Source of the DNA: Paracidovorax avenae
GTDB taxonomy: Bacteria > Pseudomonadota > Gammaproteobacteria > Burkholderiales > Burkholderiaceae_C
Assembly (NCBI RefSeq): GCF_040892545.1
Contig: NZ_CP156079.1
Span: 1,240,001-1,304,000, forward strand
Reading direction: 5' to 3'
Length of the DNA: 64,000 bases
The notes beneath the pieces are model-generated. The model did no database searches. It was given only the letters and a program-made list of their open reading frames with translations, and was not told where the DNA came from. Shown here piece by piece: positions 8,735 through 16,755 of this stretch; position 1 is the first letter of the stretch, and each line of letters begins with the position of its first letter. The translations under genes and the position numbers were made by a program.

Positions 8735-9283
8735 TCAGAGCTGGCCCTCGGTCAGCGTGTCGAGCTGGAACCGGCCCGACTTGTGCCAGAGCCAGGTGTC
8801 GGTGTAGGTCACGCGGCCCATCCGCTCGGGCACGGGGTAGGGCGCCGCGGCGCGCACGGTGCGTTCGATCTCCGCGATCACCTCCGGCGCGTGGCGCGGC
8901 GCGCGCATCCAGGACAGCCGGGTGACCTGCCCTTTGCCGTCGATGTCCACCTGCAGCGTGCCGATGGCGTAGAGCAGGGGCGGGAGCTTGCCCCGGTAGA
9001 TGCGTGCCTGGTTCAGGCCGTAGAGGTGCGTGGCGGCGTCCTGCCGGTAGGCGCGCGGATTGGCCGCGGCCGAGGTGCGCGCCGAGCCGCGGGTGGCCGG
9101 CTCCGGTCCCTTGACGCCGCTGGATGCGGCGGCGGGAGCGCTGGCTTCGTCGGGAGCGGCGGCCGGTTCCGGCCCCGACTTGCAGGCGGCCACGAGGGAG
9201 GCGACGGCCGCCACCAGGCCGGCCAGCAGCCAGTGGCGTCCGGCGCCCGCCGGGCCGTGGGAAGAGGGGGTGGAAGGCTTCAT
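8735..9283 (-). CDS. Small lipoprotein with TonB-C-like domain
   Basis: A 182-residue protein from the ATG at 9283. A basic start and a hydrophobic stretch (LLAGLVAAVASLVAAC) end in a lipobox with Cys34, followed by an Ala/Pro-rich linker to about residue 70. The C-terminal 110 residues (ATHLYGLNQARIYRGKLPPL, LQVDIDGKGQVTRLSW, VIAEIERTVRAAAPYPVP) have the beta-strand and PxP pattern seen in TonB C-terminal-like domains. That comparison is by eye only. It is divergent from xdhC with 77 bases between. Function is unknown. Confidence 0.75.
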   Translation of the reverse strand: MKPSTPSSHGPAGAGRHWLLAGLVAAVASLVAACKSGPEPAAAPDEASAPAAASSGVKGPEPATRGSARTSAAANPRAYRQDAATHLYGLNQARIYRGKLPPLLYAIGTLQVDIDGKGQVTRLSWMRAPRHAPEVIAEIERTVRAAAPYPVPERMGRVTYTDTWLWHKSGRFQLDTLTEGQL

Positions 9284-9360
9284 CGGTGGTCCGTGGCAGG
9301 CTGCTGGAAAAAGTGGCGGGCATGCGCCGGGCCCTGCAGGGCCCAACGCGGGGGCGAGCC

Positions 9361-10197
9361 ATGGCGTTGACGTCCGCCCTGCACACCCTGCTCCAGGGGC
9401 TGGCCGGGCGGCCGGCCTGCCTGGTCGAGGTGGAGTCTATCCAGGGATCGGTGCCGCGGGAGCGCGGCGCGTGGATGGCCGTGTTCGCCGACGGGCCGCT
9501 GCTGGGCACCATCGGCGGCGGCCGGCTGGAATGGGATGCCGTGCGCGAGGCGCGGGCGCGCCTGGCCGCGCCGGCGCAGGCCGCGCCGCCGGTGGTGCGG
9601 TTCGCCCTCGGGCCGAGCCTGGGCCAGTGCTGCGGCGGGGTGGTCCACCTGCGCTTCACCCGTGTGGAGGCACCGGACCGCGAGGCGCTCGCGCGGCGCC
9701 TGGCGCCCGCGCGAGCGCCGGTGGCGCTCTTCGGCGCGGGGCACGTGGGCCATGCGCTGGCGCGCGTGCTGGCGCCGCTGCCCTTCGAACTCACCTGGAT
9801 CGACAGCCGCGACGGGGTCTTTCCTCCGGACGCGGAGGCCGGCGGGGCGCATTGCGAGCACTCCGAGCCCGTGCATGCGGCCGTGCCGGGGCTGGCGCCG
9901 GGCTCGCGCGTACTCATCATGAGCTTCAGCCATGCGGAGGATCTCGACGTGGTCGCCGCCTGCCTCGCCCGGCAGCGCGACCGTGCCGACCTGCCGTTCG
10001 TGGGGCTCATCGGCAGCCGCACCAAGTGGGCGACCTTCTCGCACCGGCTGCAGGCGCGGGGCTTCGGAGAGCAGGAACTGGCGCACGTCACCTGTCCCAT
10101 CGGCCTGCAGGGCATCGCGGGCAAGGAGCCCGAGGTGATCGCGGTGTCGGTGGCGGCGCAATTGCTCTCCACCCTGCCGCCCGCGCCTCGCGGATGA
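9361..10197 (+). CDS. xdhC: XdhC, xanthine dehydrogenase molybdenum cofactor accessory protein
   Basis: A 278-residue XdhC/CoxI-family protein. The N-terminal part has EVESIQGSVPRERGAWM, IGGGRLEWDA and the Cys pair in LGQCCGG. The C-terminal part is a Rossmann fold with LFGAGHVGHALARVL, IDSRDGVFP and LIGSRTKW, and ends in PIGLQGIAGKEPEVIAVSVAAQ. XdhC binds, sulfurates and delivers the molybdenum cofactor to XdhB. Its usual partner genes xdhAB sit about 14 kb to the right on the other strand, so the set is split here. The start at 9361 follows a weak ribosome site (gggcgag). Confidence 0.92.
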   Translation: MALTSALHTLLQGLAGRPACLVEVESIQGSVPRERGAWMAVFADGPLLGTIGGGRLEWDAVREARARLAAPAQAAPPVVRFALGPSLGQCCGGVVHLRFTRVEAPDREALARRLAPARAPVALFGAGHVGHALARVLAPLPFELTWIDSRDGVFPPDAEAGGAHCEHSEPVHAAVPGLAPGSRVLIMSFSHAEDLDVVAACLARQRDRADLPFVGLIGSRTKWATFSHRLQARGFGEQELAHVTCPIGLQGIAGKEPEVIAVSVAAQLLSTLPPAPRG

Positions 10198-10219
10198 CGC
10201 CATCCGGGCCGCTTCCGTC

Positions 10220-10246
10220 GCGCCGGGAACGGAACCTGCATACACT
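10220..10246 (+). promoter_or_regulatory. puuD upstream element shared with uraH
   Basis: The stretch gcgccgggaacgg followed by aacctgcatacact is a near copy of the element before uraH. It contains TGCATACA at 10237-10244. It lies about 165 bases before the puuD start, so either a long leader follows or the site acts from a distance. Inferred regulator or promoter site. Confidence 0.45.
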
Positions 10247-10410
10247 CGGGCCACAGGTCGCAGCGGTGCAAGGCGATGCCGCCGTTCCCATGGGGGAGGG
10301 CGCGCATCCGGTGCGCGGCCTTCCCGCTGCTCAGAGCGCCCGCCGTGGTGAGCAGGTTGCCGCGCGGCCGCCCCCGATACAACGGGCCGCGCACGAAGTT
10401 GAGAGCCACC

Positions 10411-11628
10411 ATGGAAAGCTATCTCCTCGACTGGGCCAACCTGCTGCTGCGCTGGGTCCACGTCATCACCGCCATCGCCTGGGTCGGGTCGTCGTTCTAT
10501 TTCGTCTTCCTCGATTCCAGCCTCACCCCGCCGGTCGATGAGGACCTGAAGCGCCAGGGCGTGAGCGGCGAACTCTGGGCGGTGCACGGCGGCGGCTTCT
10601 ACCACCCGGTGAAGTTCGCGGGCGCGCCGCCGCAACTGCCGAAGCACCTGCACTGGTTCTTCTGGGAGAGCTACAGCACCTGGATCAGCGGCTTCGCGCT
10701 GTTCACCGTGTCCTACCTCTGGAGCGCCAGCACCTACCTCATCGACAAGTCGCGCATGGACTGGGCGCCGGCCACCGCCGTCGTGGTCGCGCTGGCGTTC
10801 CTGGCCGTGTTCTGGCTGCTGTACGACGCGATCTGCCGCGTGTTCGGCCAGCGGAAAAACGGCGACGCCATCGTCGGCGCGCTGGTCTTCGTGCTGGTGT
10901 GCGCGGCCTCGTGGCTGGCCTGCCACTGGTTCGCGGGCCGCGCGGCCTTCCTGCTGGTGGGCGCGATGATCGCCACCAGCATGAGCGCCAACGTGTTCTT
11001 CTGGATCATCCCGGGCCAGCGCAAGGTGATCGCGCAGATGAAGGCCGGCCAGCCGGTGGACCCGGTCCACGGCAAGCGCGGCAAGCAGCGCAGCGTGCAC
11101 AACACCTACTTCACGCTGCCGGTGCTGTTCTGCATGCTGTCCAACCACTACAGCTTCACCTGGAGCCATCCGCAGAACTGGCTCATCCTCATCCTGATGA
11201 TGTTCGCGGGCGCATCCATCCGCCAGTTCTTCGTGATGCGCCACGGCTGGAAGCTGGGCCGCAACGCGCACCCGCTCCCTTACGCGCTGGTGGGCTGCGC
11301 CGTCATCGTGGGCACCATCGCCGGGCTGCGGCTGGCGCAGGCGCCTGCGGCGCCCGTGTCCCAGGCCTCCCCGGCCGCCGCCGTGCCCGTGGGCTACGCC
11401 CAGCTGCAGCCGGTGCTGGCGCAGCGCTGCTACATGTGCCACGGCGAGCAGGTGCAGATGAAGAACCTGCGGCTGGATTCCGCGGAATCCGTGGCGCAGC
11501 ATGCCCAGGCCATCTACCAGCAGGCGGTGGTGCAGAAGCTCATGCCCATGAACAACGCCACCGGCATGACGGATGCCGAGCGCGATCTCGTGCGGCGCTG
11601 GTTCGAGGGCGGCGCGCCGGCCCGCTGA
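10411..11628 (+). CDS. puuD: Urate hydroxylase PuuD, membrane protein with cytochrome c tail
   Basis: A 405-residue protein beginning with the PuuD signature LLDWANLLLRWVHVITAIAWVGSSFYFV. About eight membrane spans follow, then a C-terminal periplasmic cytochrome c domain with the haem motif CYMCH at residues 340-344 and a distal Met in KLMPMNN. PuuD oxidises urate to 5-hydroxyisourate and passes electrons to the respiratory chain instead of making peroxide, so it replaces uricase. It is preceded by xdhC and a 213-base gap, and is convergent with the EAL-GGDEF gene. Confidence 0.95.
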   Translation: MESYLLDWANLLLRWVHVITAIAWVGSSFYFVFLDSSLTPPVDEDLKRQGVSGELWAVHGGGFYHPVKFAGAPPQLPKHLHWFFWESYSTWISGFALFTVSYLWSASTYLIDKSRMDWAPATAVVVALAFLAVFWLLYDAICRVFGQRKNGDAIVGALVFVLVCAASWLACHWFAGRAAFLLVGAMIATSMSANVFFWIIPGQRKVIAQMKAGQPVDPVHGKRGKQRSVHNTYFTLPVLFCMLSNHYSFTWSHPQNWLILILMMFAGASIRQFFVMRHGWKLGRNAHPLPYALVGCAVIVGTIAGLRLAQAPAAPVSQASPAAAVPVGYAQLQPVLAQRCYMCHGEQVQMKNLRLDSAESVAQHAQAIYQQAVVQKLMPMNNATGMTDAERDLVRRWFEGGAPAR

Positions 11629-11652
11629 CGGCTGGCAGCCTGTGCAGGCCGC

Positions 11653-13566
11653 TCAGGCGGACGCTGCGGCCGTGGCGTCCGAGCCCTGCCAGGCATGCGG
11701 CGGCGCCTGCCCGGCGGCGTGCGCCTGGGCGGCGGGCCGTTCTGCCGTGCGCCAGGCCAGGCCGCTCGCGCAGCCCTTGGCTTCGTGCTTGGCCAGCGCG
11801 GCGGCATTGGCCACCTCCTCGGCGTGGCGCATGGTGCCCGGCACCACGCGCGCCGCCCCGATCGCCAGCGTCGTGCAGGGGAAGAAGCGCTTCACCCCAT
11901 GCCGGTCTTCCGCCCAGATGCCGCCGTCCGCTCGCGCGGCGTCGTCGAACAGCTTGAACGCCTCGCGCGCGAAGTCTTCCACGATGCGCTGGCAGCGCTG
12001 CAGCCAGTCGCCGCTCTGGAACAGCAGCATGAAGTCGTCCCCGCCCACGTGCCCGATGAAGTCCCGCTGCGCATCGCAGTGCGCCACGGCCAGCCGCGCC
12101 ACGAGGCGGATCATCTGGTCGCCGCGCCAGTAGCCGTAGTAGTCGTTGAAGGGCTTGAAGTGGTTCAGGTCGGCATAGCAGGCCACGAACTCCGTGCCGC
12201 TGTCGATCAGCCGCTGCATGTGCAGGCTGATGGGAATGTTGCCCGGCAGGAAGGTGAGGGGGTTGGCGTGCCGCGCCGCTTCGATGCGGGCCTCGGTCAC
12301 GCTGCGCACCAGTTGTTCGCCCGTGCCCAGGCCCACATAGCGGCCGTTGTCGGTGACGATGAATCCGTCGCTCAGGTAGCGCTGGTCCTGCGAGGTCAGG
12401 ATGCCCACGAGCTGGTCCACGTCGCAGTCGAGCTCCACCACGCGCGGGGCCGGGTTCGCGAAGGCCGCGCAGGCCTTGCGCCCGTGCACCTCGCGGAAAT
12501 AGAGCGTCGCGTAGTGGTTCATGAACTGCTGGCGGTTGATCAGCGCCACGGGCCGGGTGCCGTCGAGCACCGGCAGGGCGTGCAGTTCGGGATGGGCCTT
12601 GAAGAAACCGGCCACCGTGTCGTTGCTGGTCTCCGCCGTGGCCGTGGGCGCATGCACCACCAGCAGGTTGCGCAGGATGCCCGGCCGCGCGTTCTGGCCG
12701 CGGTGCGGAAGGATGGCCACGCGGCGGTCGCGCACGGCGTCCAGTGCCTGCGCCTCGATCCGCCCGCGCGGCCCGGACCCCGGCCGGCCCAGCAGGTAGC
12801 CCTGGCCGTAAGGGATGTCGAGGTCGCGCAGCGCCCGCAGGTCGTCCTGCGTCTCGATGCCCTCGGCGATCAGGGTCGTGCCGAACACGTCGGCGATGCC
12901 CTTGATGGCCTGCAGCATCTGCAGGTTCGCGGGATGGGCGCTGATGTCGCGCACGAAGTACTTGTCGATCTTCACGAAGTCCGGCCGCGTCTCTGACCAG
13001 AGCCGCAGGCTGGAGCGGCCGTCCCCGAAATCGTCGAGCGCGATGCGGGCGCCGCAGGCGTGCACCTGCTTGAGCGCCTCGCGCAGCGAGGCCATGTCGC
13101 CCACGCGCTCGTGCTCGGTGATCTCCAGCACCACGTTCTCCGCCGACACGCCCGCGGCCCGGGCCGCGCCGGCCAGCGTCATGCCGCGGCACAGCGCCAC
13201 CCCGCTCACCAGGGCATCCGCGCTGATGTTCACGAACAGGCGGCCCGCGCCACCGGACGCTCCCCACTGCCGCAGGGCGATCGCCACACACAGCAGCTCG
13301 AACTCCTGCAGCACGCCTTCCCCGAGCGCGGCCTCCAGCAGGCGGTCGGGCGTGTGCAGGGGCGTGCCGGCAGGGCCGCGGATCAGGGCCTCGTGGGCAT
13401 AGACGTTGCCCTCGCGCAGGTCGGCCAGGGGCTGGAAGACGCAGTGCAGCCCGCCGTCCCGCATGAGCCGCACGAGCGGGCCCGTGCCGTCCCGCACCGC
13501 GGGCGACAGCGAAGCGAGCACCGCATGCAAGGCGCTGTCATGGACAGTGGCGGGCGTTACAGTCAT
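11653..13566 (-). CDS. EAL and GGDEF domain cyclic-di-GMP protein
   Basis: About 637 residues from the ATG at 13566. An N-terminal EAL domain has a full catalytic set: HEALIRG, NISADAL, LEITEHE, DDFGDG, KIDKYF and AEGIET. A middle region around residues 290-450 looks like a pair of CBS-type repeats (LPVLDGTRPVALINR, FIVTDNGRYVGLGT). The C-terminal diguanylate-cyclase-like domain carries GGDDF in place of GGDEF, so cyclase activity is doubtful. A net phosphodiesterase is the likeliest role. It lies 73 bases downstream of the response regulator gene and may be part of its transcript. Confidence 0.88.
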   Translation of the reverse strand: MTVTPATVHDSALHAVLASLSPAVRDGTGPLVRLMRDGGLHCVFQPLADLREGNVYAHEALIRGPAGTPLHTPDRLLEAALGEGVLQEFELLCVAIALRQWGASGGAGRLFVNISADALVSGVALCRGMTLAGAARAAGVSAENVVLEITEHERVGDMASLREALKQVHACGARIALDDFGDGRSSLRLWSETRPDFVKIDKYFVRDISAHPANLQMLQAIKGIADVFGTTLIAEGIETQDDLRALRDLDIPYGQGYLLGRPGSGPRGRIEAQALDAVRDRRVAILPHRGQNARPGILRNLLVVHAPTATAETSNDTVAGFFKAHPELHALPVLDGTRPVALINRQQFMNHYATLYFREVHGRKACAAFANPAPRVVELDCDVDQLVGILTSQDQRYLSDGFIVTDNGRYVGLGTGEQLVRSVTEARIEAARHANPLTFLPGNIPISLHMQRLIDSGTEFVACYADLNHFKPFNDYYGYWRGDQMIRLVARLAVAHCDAQRDFIGHVGGDDFMLLFQSGDWLQRCQRIVEDFAREAFKLFDDAARADGGIWAEDRHGVKRFFPCTTLAIGAARVVPGTMRHAEEVANAAALAKHEAKGCASGLAWRTAERPAAQAHAAGQAPPHAWQGSDATAAASA

Positions 13567-13639
13567 ACACAATTGTCGCGAAGTTACCCACGGGCCATGA
13601 CATCGGAGTGACATGTTCCGTGCCGTGGCGGGGATTCCG

Positions 13640-14290
13640 CTACGTGGGCAGGTCCGCGTAGGCCACCGCGTATTTCACCAGCGCCGCCTGTCCGTCGATG
13701 CGCAGCTTGCGCCGCAAGTGCAGCCGGTGCGTTTCCACCGTGCGCACCGAGGTGCCCATCTGCTCGGCGATGTCCTTGTTCGAGCGGCCCTCGGCCAGCA
13801 GCCGCAGCACCGCCGCCTCGCGCGGGGTGAGCGGCCGCGCCTGCGGCGCCGCCGGCTGGCCGCCGTCCACCAGCGCGCGCACGCCTTCGCTGAAATGCCG
13901 TCCGCCCGACCGCACCGTCTCGATGGCCTGCACCAGCTGTGCGGCCGGCGCATCCTTGAGCACATAGCCGCGCACGCCCAGGCCCACGGCGCGCCGCACG
14001 TATTCGGCGTCCTGGTGCATCGACAGCACCATCACGCGCACCAGCGGAAAGCGCTCGCGGAAGGCTGCGGCCAGCTGGATGCCGCTGCCGTCGGGCATGC
14101 GGATGTCCGTCAGCACGATGTCCGGTGCCACGGCGGCGGCGAGCTCCAGGGCTTCCTGCACGCCGCCCGCCTCGGCGGCCACGCGGATGTGGGGCGTGGC
14201 CTCCAGGCGCATGCGCACGCCGTCGCGCACCAGCGGATGGTCGTCCACCAGCAGGACGCGGATCGGATCCTGGCCGGGTCCGGCGTTCAT
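13640..14290 (-). CDS. NarL/FixJ-type response regulator
   Basis: A 216-residue two-domain regulator. The receiver domain has the acidic pair VDDHP (16-17), phospho-acceptor Asp62 in LTDIRMPDG, and Lys in GYVLKDAP. The output is a LuxR-type helix-turn-helix (LTPREAAVLRLLAEGRSNKD, IAEQMGTSVRTVETH). Its ATG at 14290 overlaps the stop of the histidine kinase gene (ATGA), so kinase and regulator are translationally coupled. Targets are unknown; the long intergenic region upstream of the kinase and the ridA-like gene is a reasonable place to look. Confidence 0.93.
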   Translation of the reverse strand: MNAGPGQDPIRVLLVDDHPLVRDGVRMRLEATPHIRVAAEAGGVQEALELAAAVAPDIVLTDIRMPDGSGIQLAAAFRERFPLVRVMVLSMHQDAEYVRRAVGLGVRGYVLKDAPAAQLVQAIETVRSGGRHFSEGVRALVDGGQPAAPQARPLTPREAAVLRLLAEGRSNKDIAEQMGTSVRTVETHRLHLRRKLRIDGQAALVKYAVAYADLPT

Positions 14291-15690
14291 GCGGGCACCT
14301 GGAACGGTTCGATGCCGGCGGCCGGCCCGGCGGCGGGTGCGTCCCGGCGGTCGAGCACCGCCAGGATGCGCGTGCCGCCGCGGCCCGATGCGATGGCGAA
14401 GCGGCCGCCCAGGCCTTCGATGCGCTCGCGCATGTTGCGCAGGCCGATGCCGCCCTGGCCGTCGCGCTGCACGCGCTGCACGTCGAAGCCGCGCCCATCG
14501 TCGCGCACCGAGAGGCTCACCCGCCAGCGCGTGAAGCGCAGCGCCACCTCCACGTGGGTGGCGCCCGCGTGCATGCGGGCATTGGTGAGCGCCTCCTGGG
14601 CAATACGGAACAGCGCCGTGCCGTGGCTGGTGGGCAGGGGCCCGGCCGGCCCGCGCAGCATGAACCGCACGCTGAACGCTCCCTGCTCCTCCACCTCCTG
14701 CGCCATCAGCGCGAGCGCGGGCGCGAGCCCCAGGTCGTCGAGCAGCGCGGGGCGCAGGCCGTGGGACACGCGCCGGATCTCCAGCAGGGCATCGTTGAGC
14801 CGCTCCAGCCCATGGTCGAGCATGTCGCGCGGTGCGTGGGCGGCGCGCGCTGCCCACTGCACCTGCGCCGTCTCCAGCAGGAATTTCGAGGACACCAGCA
14901 CCTGCACCACGCCGTCGTGCAGCTCGCGCGCCACCCGCACCCGTTCCTCTTCCTGCGAGCTCACCACCCGCTGCGCGAGCCGGCGCAGCTTGGCGCTGGC
15001 CACGCGGTGGTCGCTCAGGTTGAGCGCCAGGCCCGCGAGCCCGATCAGCACGATGCACAGCGCGGCGATGCCGTAGATGCGCTGCCGGGTGCCGTCGATG
15101 TTCTCCTGCGCGGCCCGGTCGATGTGGCGCAGCGTTTCCTGCACGTCGTCCAGGTACAGCCCCGTGCCCAGGATCCACTCCCAGCCGGGCAGGGTGGTGA
15201 CGTAGGCGAGCTTGGGCGCCATCAGTTGCGAGGAGGGCTTCTGCCAGTCGTAGCGCACCATCCCGCCGCCCTGGCGCGCCGTCGCCAGGATCCGGTTCGC
15301 CGGGGCTTCGCTGCGCGGATCGCCGGGATCGCACAGGTCCACGCCCGACAGGCCCATCTGCCGCGCGTCCAGCAGCACGTTGCCCTCGCGGTCATAGACG
15401 AAGAAATAGCCATCGCGGCCGAACTGCATGCGCGAGAGCAGCGCCAGTGCCTGCCGCTGGCGCTCCACGGGGTCGGACTCTTCGGCCGCGATGCGCGCGA
15501 GCGCGCTCTGGGCCAGCTGCACGTAATGGCGCAGTTCGGTCTCCTTGCTGTGCAGGTAGGCCGTCTCCACCAGTTCGCGCTCCTGCTGCGCCAGCCGGAG
15601 CGTCTGGTGCCGGGCCGTCGCGGCCACGGAGCCGAGGGCCACCAGGATGGGCAGGGTGGAGAGCAGCAGGAGTTTCAGCCGCAGTTGCAT
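14287..15690 (-). CDS. Cache-domain sensor histidine kinase (NarX/DegS type)
   Basis: A 467-residue membrane kinase. TM1 is about 5-25. A periplasmic single Cache domain (about 30-195) is recognised by RDGYFFVYDREGNVLL and the ending WEWILGTGLYLDDV. TM2 is about 205-225. A HisKA_3 dimerisation domain has phospho-acceptor His258 in ARELHDGVVQVL, and an HATPase domain has EALTNARMH, DDGRGF and GGIGLRNMRERI. Cache domains of this kind bind small organic acids or amines outside the cell. It is the first gene of the kinase-regulator pair. Confidence 0.93.
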   Translation of the reverse strand: MQLRLKLLLLSTLPILVALGSVAATARHQTLRLAQQERELVETAYLHSKETELRHYVQLAQSALARIAAEESDPVERQRQALALLSRMQFGRDGYFFVYDREGNVLLDARQMGLSGVDLCDPGDPRSEAPANRILATARQGGGMVRYDWQKPSSQLMAPKLAYVTTLPGWEWILGTGLYLDDVQETLRHIDRAAQENIDGTRQRIYGIAALCIVLIGLAGLALNLSDHRVASAKLRRLAQRVVSSQEEERVRVARELHDGVVQVLVSSKFLLETAQVQWAARAAHAPRDMLDHGLERLNDALLEIRRVSHGLRPALLDDLGLAPALALMAQEVEEQGAFSVRFMLRGPAGPLPTSHGTALFRIAQEALTNARMHAGATHVEVALRFTRWRVSLSVRDDGRGFDVQRVQRDGQGGIGLRNMRERIEGLGGRFAIASGRGGTRILAVLDRRDAPAAGPAAGIEPFQVPA

Positions 15691-16255
15691 GGTCTGTCTC
15701 GCAAAGTGGGAGGAGCTGTTTTGCCTGATACCGGCAAATTCGATCGGCGGCTATGGGGGTAATGCCCGGTATTCCATGCCGCGGTGACAAGCTGTTAATA
15801 CGGATGAGTATCTGGAAAATGCATGGAACTTTGAATGGTGTGAATCCGGCAGGGGCTCGCATTGCCTGGTTGACCGAAAGAAGATAAATCGCACCGCCAT
15901 GGTGAGGTGGTTCCCCGCGCCGGTGCGGTTACGTACCCGGATGCGCCGGCGCGCTCGCCGGTGGTGCATCGAAAAAGCGCCTTGCACCGGGAGAATTCCC
16001 CTGTGGCGACAGCAGGATGCGTGCCGTGCCCATGTTCCGTGCATTCCCTGCGTAGTACTGCGCAACCCGGTCTGCGTAATCCTGCGTAAGGGAAAAATGT
16101 GCTTTCGTTCCGGTCGGCGCCCGCACAGAATTCCTTCGCGTCTCCCCTTTTCATCAATATTCGATCCGTTGCGGTTCGATTATTCCGGTGGGCCGCGTGG
16201 CGGTGTGGAAGGGTATTTCCATGCCACGTCTGCGTCATTGAACGGAAGGAATGTC
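15691..16255. promoter_or_regulatory. Long intergenic region between the kinase and the ridA-like gene
   Basis: 565 bases with no supported gene and lower GC than its neighbours. It must hold the divergent promoters. Visible structure: ATACCGG at 15728-15734 opposite CCGGTAT at 15766-15772, and an imperfect direct repeat of TGCGTAGTACTGCGCAA (16049-16065) and TGCGTAATCCTGCGTAA (16073-16089), 24 bases apart. Neither is matched to a known operator. Confidence 0.5.
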
Positions 16256-16726
16256 ATGGATATTCGGAACCCCCTGTCCCGGGGCCTGGCGCTGTGCGGC
16301 ACCGCGCTTGCGGCCGTGCTGCTGGCGGGGTGCGCGGCACCCGCCCAGCGGGAGGTGCTCTCCACCACCCAGATCTACCCCGCGATCGGGCCCTACTCGC
16401 AGATGGTGGCCCACGGCAACACGCTGTACTTCTCGGGCGTGCTGCCCCTCAACGCCGCCGGCAGCGCGGTGCAGGGCACCACCATCGAGGAGCAGACCCG
16501 CGCCGTGCTCGACTTCATCGGGGTCAAGCTGCGCTCCCAGGGGCTGTCGTATGCGGACGTGCTGTCCACCACCGTGTACATGAAGGACCTGGGCGAATTC
16601 GCCGCCATGAACAAGGTGTACGGCGAGTACTTCCGCAGCGCGGCGCCTGCGCGCGCCACCGTCGAGGTCGCGCGCCTGCCGCGCGACGTGAAGATCGAGA
16701 TCGCGGCCATCGTCGGGCGCCGCTGA
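16256..16726 (+). CDS. Exported RidA/YjgF-family lipoprotein
   Basis: A 156-residue protein. Residues 1-26 form a lipoprotein signal with lipobox LLAGC (Cys26) followed by Ala, which predicts the outer membrane. The rest is a complete RidA domain: IGPYSQMV, GNTLYFSGVLPLN, the VYMKDLGEFAAMN block, and the active-site Arg and Glu in PARATVEVARLPRDVKIEI. RidA proteins hydrolyse reactive enamines/imines such as 2-aminoacrylate made by PLP enzymes, normally in the cytoplasm. Thirty bases downstream is a Tat-exported PLP enzyme, which suggests a periplasmic pair. A ribosome site (acggaagg) precedes the ATG. Confidence 0.88.
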   Translation: MDIRNPLSRGLALCGTALAAVLLAGCAAPAQREVLSTTQIYPAIGPYSQMVAHGNTLYFSGVLPLNAAGSAVQGTTIEEQTRAVLDFIGVKLRSQGLSYADVLSTTVYMKDLGEFAAMNKVYGEYFRSAAPARATVEVARLPRDVKIEIAAIVGRR

Positions 16727-16755
16727 GCCACCGGACCGATTCGAGGAGATCCCCC

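Noticed and set aside
13567..13639. Possible terminator between the response regulator and the EAL-GGDEF gene
   Set aside because: No stem with a T run was found in the 73-base gap, so the three signalling genes may share a transcript.
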